Assembly: GCA_965224045.1 (NCBI GenBank)
Contig: CBDCYD010000016.1
Location: 744,001-808,000 of the forward strand
Length of the DNA: 64,000 nt
Reading direction: 5' to 3'
Origin: Tectiglobus sp965224045
GTDB lineage: Bacteria; Pseudomonadota; Alphaproteobacteria; Rhizobiales; Hyphomicrobiaceae
This document shows positions 59,823 to 64,000 of this stretch, one piece after another. The first letter of the stretch is position 1. Every line of letters begins with the position of its first letter. Made by a program: the position numbers and the translations under genes. The notes beneath the pieces were generated by a model. The model was not told where the DNA came from, ran no database searches, and saw nothing but the letters and a program-made list of their open reading frames with translations.

Positions 59823-61220
59823 GTGAAATACATATCGACCAGAGGAGAGGCGGCCGTTCTCGGGTTTGAGGACGTGTTGCTCGCAGGCCTGGCCAGTGAC
59901 GGCGGCCTCTATGTGCCGCACACCTGGCCGACGCTGACGCCGGCCCAGATCGCGAGCTTTGCCGGGCGCGCCTACTGCGAGGTCGCGTGCGATGTCATCC
60001 GTCCCTATACCGGTGGCGACGTCAATGATGATGATCTCGAGCGGATGGCACAGGAGGCGTATGCAACTTTTGGTCATCCGGCAGTGACCCCGCTGGTGCA
60101 AATTGCACAGAACCGTTGGGTGCTGGAGCTCTTTCACGGACCGACACTCGCGTTCAAGGACGTTGCAATGCAGCTCCTGGCGCGGATGATGGATCATGTT
60201 CTCGTCCGACGCGGCCGACGTGCGACGATCGTTGGCGCAACCTCCGGCGATACGGGCGGTGCCGCGATCGAAGCGTTCCGTGGCCGTGATCGGGTCGACA
60301 TCTTCATTCTCTATCCGGCCGGACGGGTGTCCGACGTCCAGCGGCGCATGATGACAACGCCGGATGACGCCAACATTCACACGATTGAAATCGACGGCAC
60401 CTTTGATGACTGCCAGGCGCTGGTCAAGGCGATGTTTGCAAACCAGAGATTTCGCGATCAGGTCAGGCTGTCCGGGGTAAATTCGATCAACTGGGCGCGG
60501 ATCGTGCCGCAGATCGCCTATTATTTTTATGCGGCCGCCAATCTTGGAGCACCGTACAGACCGGTGTCGTTCGTCGTGCCGACTGGCAACTTCGGGGATA
60601 TCTTTGCCGGTTACGGTGCACGGCAGATGGGACTCGACGTCCAACGCCTGGTGATTGCCTCCAACACCAATGACATTCTGCCACGCACGATCGCAACGGG
60701 GGTTTACGAGAAGCGCGGCGTGGTGGCAACGACGTCGCCATCGATGGACATCCAGGTGTCGTCGAACTTCGAGCGCTTCTTGTTCGAAATGCAGGGTCGG
60801 GATGCAGCCACCATCCGTGGCCAGATGGCATCGCTGGCGCAGTCCGGCCGATTTGAGGTGGTTGGCGGGCCAACGGCATTGCAAACGCATTTCAGTGCCG
60901 GCGCGGCCAGTGAGGATGATGTTGCCGCCTGCATTCGCCAGGTCAGACACGAAGCCGGCTATTTGCTCGAACCTCACACGGCGTGCGGCGTCATCGCGGC
61001 GGAGCGCTCGTCCGGTGAGGGAAATTGGCCCGAAATCGTGCTTGCGACCGCGCATCCGGCAAAGTTTCCCGATGCGATGCGTGAAATTACAGGCGAAAAT
61101 GTCGGACTTCCGCCACGACTGGCCGATTTATTGACGAGCGAAGAACGGGTGACCAAGCTGGCCAACGATGTGCAAGAGGTCGAGGCGTTCATCAGCGCGC
61201 GATCACGGGCGGCTGCATAA
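59823..61220 (+). CDS. thrC: Threonine synthase
   Basis: PLP enzyme of 465 residues converting O-phosphohomoserine to threonine. It begins MKYISTRGEAAVLGFEDVLL (GTG start at 59823 after a GAGG) and has the PLP Lys in GPTLAFKDVAMQLL, GATSGDTGGAAIEAFRG, ILYPAGRVSDVQRRMM, VNSINWARIVPQIAYYFYA and FVVPTGNFGDIFAGY. It is full length. thrC, the M16 peptidase and the GNAT follow the oxidase locus in the same order in related genomes. Confidence 0.97.
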   Translation: MKYISTRGEAAVLGFEDVLLAGLASDGGLYVPHTWPTLTPAQIASFAGRAYCEVACDVIRPYTGGDVNDDDLERMAQEAYATFGHPAVTPLVQIAQNRWVLELFHGPTLAFKDVAMQLLARMMDHVLVRRGRRATIVGATSGDTGGAAIEAFRGRDRVDIFILYPAGRVSDVQRRMMTTPDDANIHTIEIDGTFDDCQALVKAMFANQRFRDQVRLSGVNSINWARIVPQIAYYFYAAANLGAPYRPVSFVVPTGNFGDIFAGYGARQMGLDVQRLVIASNTNDILPRTIATGVYEKRGVVATTSPSMDIQVSSNFERFLFEMQGRDAATIRGQMASLAQSGRFEVVGGPTALQTHFSAGAASEDDVAACIRQVRHEAGYLLEPHTACGVIAAERSSGEGNWPEIVLATAHPAKFPDAMREITGENVGLPPRLADLLTSEERVTKLANDVQEVEAFISARSRAAA

Positions 61221-61229
61221 GGGACGGGC

Positions 61230-62498
61230 ATGACCGTACAGCTAACTGAGCTCGAAAACGGGCTGCGTGTCGTAACGCAAACGATGCCGCATCTGCGTTC
61301 CGCGTCGCTCGGTGTCTGGGTGGGTGTTGGTGCACGTGACGAGGCGCTCGCGGAGCACGGTATCTGCCATCTGCTCGAGCATATGGCGTTCAAGGGAACG
61401 GTGACCCGTACGGCACGCCAGATCGCCGAGGAGATCGAGCAGGTCGGCGGGGATATGAACGCGGCGACCGGCCTCGAGATGACGGCGTACTATGTCCGTG
61501 TTCTCGGCGAGAACGTGGACCTGGGTCTCGAACTGCTGGCCGATATCATTCAGAATTCGACGTTCGAGGCGGAAGAACTGGCGCGGGAGAAGGACGTCAT
61601 TCTCCAGGAAATCGCTGCAATCGAGGATGCGCCCGAAGAAATCGCCTACGATCTGGCGCTGGCAGCAGCATTCGAAGGCCAGAGCATCGGCCGACCGGTA
61701 ATCGGCACGCCAGCCAGTGTTCGTGCAATTGGTGCAGACCATCTGCGTTGTCATCTGCAGCGCCGCTACGGAGGACCGAATATCGTCATCGCGGCCGCCG
61801 GTGCGATCGAGCATGACCAGGTCGTGCGCCATGTTCGGGCCCTATTTTCCCGGCTCAGTCCGGCTCAGTCCGTCAGGGAGGACGCGGCCCGCTTCGTTGG
61901 CGGGGCCAAGGCATCGCGCAAGTCGTTCGAACAGTGCCATCTGGTGGCTTGTTTTCCAGCGCCATCCTACCGCGATGACGGGTTCATGGAGGCCCAGGTC
62001 TTTTCGGGCCTGCTTGGGGGCGGCATGTCATCACGTTTGTTCCAGGAAGTGCGCGAGAAGCGCGGACTCTGCTACACGATTTACTCGACCGCCTGGGGTT
62101 TGAGCGACGGCGGCGTGTTTAGCGTGCATGCTGCGACCGGGCGAGAGATGGTTCAGCAACTCGTGCAGGTGACAGCGGAGGAATTACGAAAGTGTGCTAC
62201 CGGTGAACTCAGCACGAAGGAGGTTGCGCGGGCCAAGGCACAATTGCGTGCCGGACTACTCATGAGCCTTGAGAGCTCGTCGGCGCGAGCAGAGCAGATG
62301 GCTCGTCATTTGTTGTCGCTCGGGCGCCTGGTTGAGGTCGACGAGTTGATTGAGCGGGTCGATGCGGTCACGGCCGAAGGGCTCAGCCGGTTCGCTGCCC
62401 GGCTGCTGGAGGTCGGCCGGCCCGCAGTCGCAGTTGTTGGGGCGGGCAGTCAGTCGCAGCGGCTCGCCGATACGGCTGGCCAAACGTTAGCCGCCTGA
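61230..62498 (+). CDS. M16 family zinc peptidase (processing peptidase-like)
   Basis: Insulinase-family metallopeptidase of 422 residues, the size of a mitochondrial processing peptidase subunit. The inverted zinc motif HLLEHMAFKGT has His, catalytic Glu and second His, and a further Glu lies in EKDVILQEIAAIEDAPEE. The second M16 domain has LLGGGMSSRLFQEVREKRGLCYTIYS, the family's Gly-rich and substrate-binding block. It starts 9 bases after thrC. The substrate is unknown; rickettsial and rhizobial homologues process N-terminal peptides in vitro. Confidence 0.93.
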   Translation: MTVQLTELENGLRVVTQTMPHLRSASLGVWVGVGARDEALAEHGICHLLEHMAFKGTVTRTARQIAEEIEQVGGDMNAATGLEMTAYYVRVLGENVDLGLELLADIIQNSTFEAEELAREKDVILQEIAAIEDAPEEIAYDLALAAAFEGQSIGRPVIGTPASVRAIGADHLRCHLQRRYGGPNIVIAAAGAIEHDQVVRHVRALFSRLSPAQSVREDAARFVGGAKASRKSFEQCHLVACFPAPSYRDDGFMEAQVFSGLLGGGMSSRLFQEVREKRGLCYTIYSTAWGLSDGGVFSVHAATGREMVQQLVQVTAEELRKCATGELSTKEVARAKAQLRAGLLMSLESSSARAEQMARHLLSLGRLVEVDELIERVDAVTAEGLSRFAARLLEVGRPAVAVVGAGSQSQRLADTAGQTLAA

Positions 62499-62513
62499 GA
62501 GGACGTTTGCGCG

Positions 62514-63119
62514 ATGGCGTTTCTGCGGTCGACATTGGTAGCCGAAACCTTGCCGATGGTCCGGGACGGAAGCCTCTTGCTGCGTCCACCGCATGCAAAC
62601 GACTATGGTCAATGGGCAGATCTGAGGGCGCGGAGCCGAGAGCATTTGCGGCCGTGGGAACCGGAGTGGGCGCGCGATGAACTGAGCCGGGCTGCGTTTC
62701 GCCGACGCCTGCGGTTCTATCAAAAGGATCTGCGCGAAGAACAAGGTTATGCGTTCTTCATTTTTGACGTCGTCGACGGAACCCTGCTCGGCGGTCTGAC
62801 GCTGTCGAATATTCGCCGTGGGGTGACGCAAGCTGCATCCATCGGTTATTGGACCGGGTTGCCGTACGTTGGCCAGGGTCACATGACACGGGCGGTCGGG
62901 CTTGCAGCCGGGTTCGTCTTCAACACACTGCACCTGCATCGGTTGGAGGCAGCGTGTCTTGAAAGCAATGTCGGCTCGATCACGGTGCTGGAGCGGAACG
63001 GATTTCGGCGGGAAGGGTTGGCGCGCAAGTATCTCAAGATCAACGGCGTGTGGCAGGATCATCTGCTGTTCGGTCTCCTCGATGAAGACTACCGCCACGG
63101 CGAACGGTTTGCGATATGA
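62514..63119 (+). CDS. GNAT family N-acetyltransferase (RimJ-like)
   Basis: Acetyltransferase of 201 residues. It has the RimJ/RimL layout: LLLRPPHANDYGQWADLRA, REHLRPWEPEW, the acetyl-CoA segment IGYWTGLPYVGQGHMTRAVG, and LHRLEAACLESNVGSITVLERNGFRREG, ending KYLKINGVWQDHLLFGLL. The family acetylates ribosomal protein N-termini (S5, L12) or small amines. It overlaps the next gene by ATGA at 63116 and is 15 bases after the peptidase, so it belongs to the thrC transcript. Confidence 0.93.
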   Translation: MAFLRSTLVAETLPMVRDGSLLLRPPHANDYGQWADLRARSREHLRPWEPEWARDELSRAAFRRRLRFYQKDLREEQGYAFFIFDVVDGTLLGGLTLSNIRRGVTQAASIGYWTGLPYVGQGHMTRAVGLAAGFVFNTLHLHRLEAACLESNVGSITVLERNGFRREGLARKYLKINGVWQDHLLFGLLDEDYRHGERFAI

Positions 63120-64000
63120 GGCCGGGTCTGACGACATTGGCGCTCGCTGCGCTCGCGATCGTGCTGGCAGTCCTGGCGAGTGAGCCGGCGGGCGCGCAGA
63201 CGCTCGAAGCGATCAAGCTCACCGGCAATGAAGAGCGCGTGCAAATTACACCCAATGCGCTGACGATTGATGGCCAGGGTGACAATCTAAGGGTTAATAC
63301 CGCGGCGGATGCCGATGGCGTGCGGCGATTGATGTCGGTTCGCGCCAAGACACGCGGCAGTAACCCGACATGGCTGGTCTTTGCGCTGCATAACAAGACC
63401 GAAAGGCCGATTACCAGGTGGCTGACCTCGGCGCGCTACGACATCATCGGTTCTGGCATCGTGTGGCCGGATCTCGATTCCGAACGGATACGTGCGCTGA
63501 CGCCGTCCGTTGGGTTCGTGCCGCAGAAGGTGGACAATGAACGCGCGGATATCTTTCGTGTGACGATTGATCCCGGGCAAACCGTGACCTACGTCGCCGA
63601 GCTGGCGACCAGCCGGGTTTCGCGGGTCTATCTGTGGCAGCCGCTCGCCTACGAGCTGCAGGTGCGGGACTGGCGGCTGTTCAACGGCATCATGCTCGGT
63701 ATCACGGGCTTGCTCGGGGTGTTTCTCACCGCCGTGTTCGCGGCCAATCACAAGGCGATTTTTCCGAGCGCAGCGCTGGTTGCGTGGTGCGTGCTCGGTT
63801 ATTTGTGTGTCGACTTCGGGTTCTGGCACAAACTCCTGCAGTTGCGCTCGGAGGACAACGCCGTTTACAGGGCGGCAACCGAGGCCGCCATGGCGGCCAG
63901 CCTGGCGATCTTCCTATATACGTTCCTGCGGCTTGGCTCGTGGCATGGTTTCGTGCGGATGCTGGCGCTGGTGTGGATCGTTGCAGCGCTGTCTTTGGTG
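63116..64000 (+). CDS. Membrane sensor protein, N-terminal part (3' end outside window)
   Basis: 295 codons are visible. A signal sequence (LTTLALAALAIVLAVLASEP, cleavage near AGAQ) leads into a periplasmic beta-rich domain (about residues 30-185) with LVFALHNKTERPITRWLTSAR, then a series of TM helices (GIMLGITGLLGVFLTAVF, AALVAWCVLGYLCVDFGFW, AAMAASLAIFLYTFLRL and more). This 7TMR-DISM-like plan usually precedes a GGDEF/EAL or histidine kinase output. The cytoplasmic part is beyond the window, so the output type is unknown. It starts inside the GNAT stop (ATGA). Confidence 0.75.
   Translation, partial: MRPGLTTLALAALAIVLAVLASEPAGAQTLEAIKLTGNEERVQITPNALTIDGQGDNLRVNTAADADGVRRLMSVRAKTRGSNPTWLVFALHNKTERPITRWLTSARYDIIGSGIVWPDLDSERIRALTPSVGFVPQKVDNERADIFRVTIDPGQTVTYVAELATSRVSRVYLWQPLAYELQVRDWRLFNGIMLGITGLLGVFLTAVFAANHKAIFPSAALVAWCVLGYLCVDFGFWHKLLQLRSEDNAVYRAATEAAMAASLAIFLYTFLRLGSWHGFVRMLALVWIVAALSLV

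Noticed and set aside
59106..61055. Long minus-strand open frame (about 649 codons) opposite surf1 and thrC
   Set aside because: It is antisense to two well-supported genes, has no recognisable domains and an Arg/His-heavy composition typical of shadow frames in high-GC DNA.
1..64000. tRNA, rRNA, CRISPR array, prophage or insertion sequence with transposase
   Set aside because: None found by reading; the only repeats are the palindromic family and short tandem arrays described.

Overview
This window looks like ordinary high-GC chromosome from an alphaproteobacterium, most likely a member of the Hyphomicrobiales (Rhizobiales). The evidence is family content and gene order: an aa3 oxidase locus in the order coxB-coxA-ctaB-coxF-ctaG-coxC followed by DUF983, surf1, thrC, an M16 peptidase and a GNAT; a 1609-residue NAD-glutamate dehydrogenase; a BcsS-like protein, an IalB-like protein, a phasin-like protein, a glnB-glnA pair behind a sigma-54-like promoter, and the ATP-dependent DNA ligase and exonuclease of the alphaproteobacterial repair module. 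The genus cannot be named from the sequence. I see no rRNA, tRNA, CRISPR array, prophage or transposase gene.

Layout. 1-5.5 kb: 3' part of an aminotransferase gene translationally coupled to an MFS transporter, a universal stress protein, a BcsS-like outer-membrane protein and a ligase-associated exonuclease. 5.6-9.3 kb: a three-subunit molybdenum hydroxylase (FAD, 2Fe-2S and Mo subunits, coxMSL order). 9.5-14.6 kb: an RND adaptor and pump and a probably Tat-exported intradiol dioxygenase. 14.6-18.8 kb: an FtsX-type ABC exporter (YbbAP type) divergent from a tesA-like esterase. 18.9-24.5 kb: three L,D-transpeptidases around an enoyl-CoA hydratase, then a photolyase. 24.7-29.6 kb: a TPR protein, a tartrate/malate dehydrogenase, NAD(P)H-hydrate repair and a VOC protein, all on the minus strand. 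29.9-31.8 kb: glnB-glnA. 31.9-41.3 kb: a HAD hydrolase, a CmpX-like channel, NAD-GDH and a DegT aminotransferase. 41.6-52.3 kb: uvrA, an EEP-family protein, an amidase, a GNAT gene broken by an in-frame stop, a small secreted protein, the DNA ligase, a phasin-like protein, bioY and an IalB-like protein. 52.6-64 kb: the cytochrome oxidase locus and its usual downstream neighbours, ending inside a membrane sensor gene.

How the genes work together. glnB, glnA and NAD-GDH cover nitrogen assimilation and glutamate breakdown. coxB, coxA and coxC are oxidase subunits; ctaB, ctaG and surf1 (heme O synthesis, CuB insertion, assembly) mature the enzyme. uvrA, photolyase, ligase and exonuclease are DNA repair genes scattered through the window. 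The molybdenum hydroxylase, RND pump and dioxygenase could form a catabolic/efflux neighbourhood for an unidentified aromatic or N-heterocyclic compound, but this is only inference from adjacency.

The most unusual signal is not a gene. A family of composite palindromic elements occurs three times (about 2358-2481, 34649-34858, 58083-58345). Each copy touches the 3' end of a gene and contains that gene's TAG stop codon within its conserved edge. Between two copies the loop of the long hairpin is flipped relative to its flanks. Other items worth a look are a five-unit 14-bp tandem repeat in the tesA/ABC divergent promoter region, a histone-H1-like lysine/alanine tail on UvrA, and a GNAT reading frame interrupted by a single TGA.
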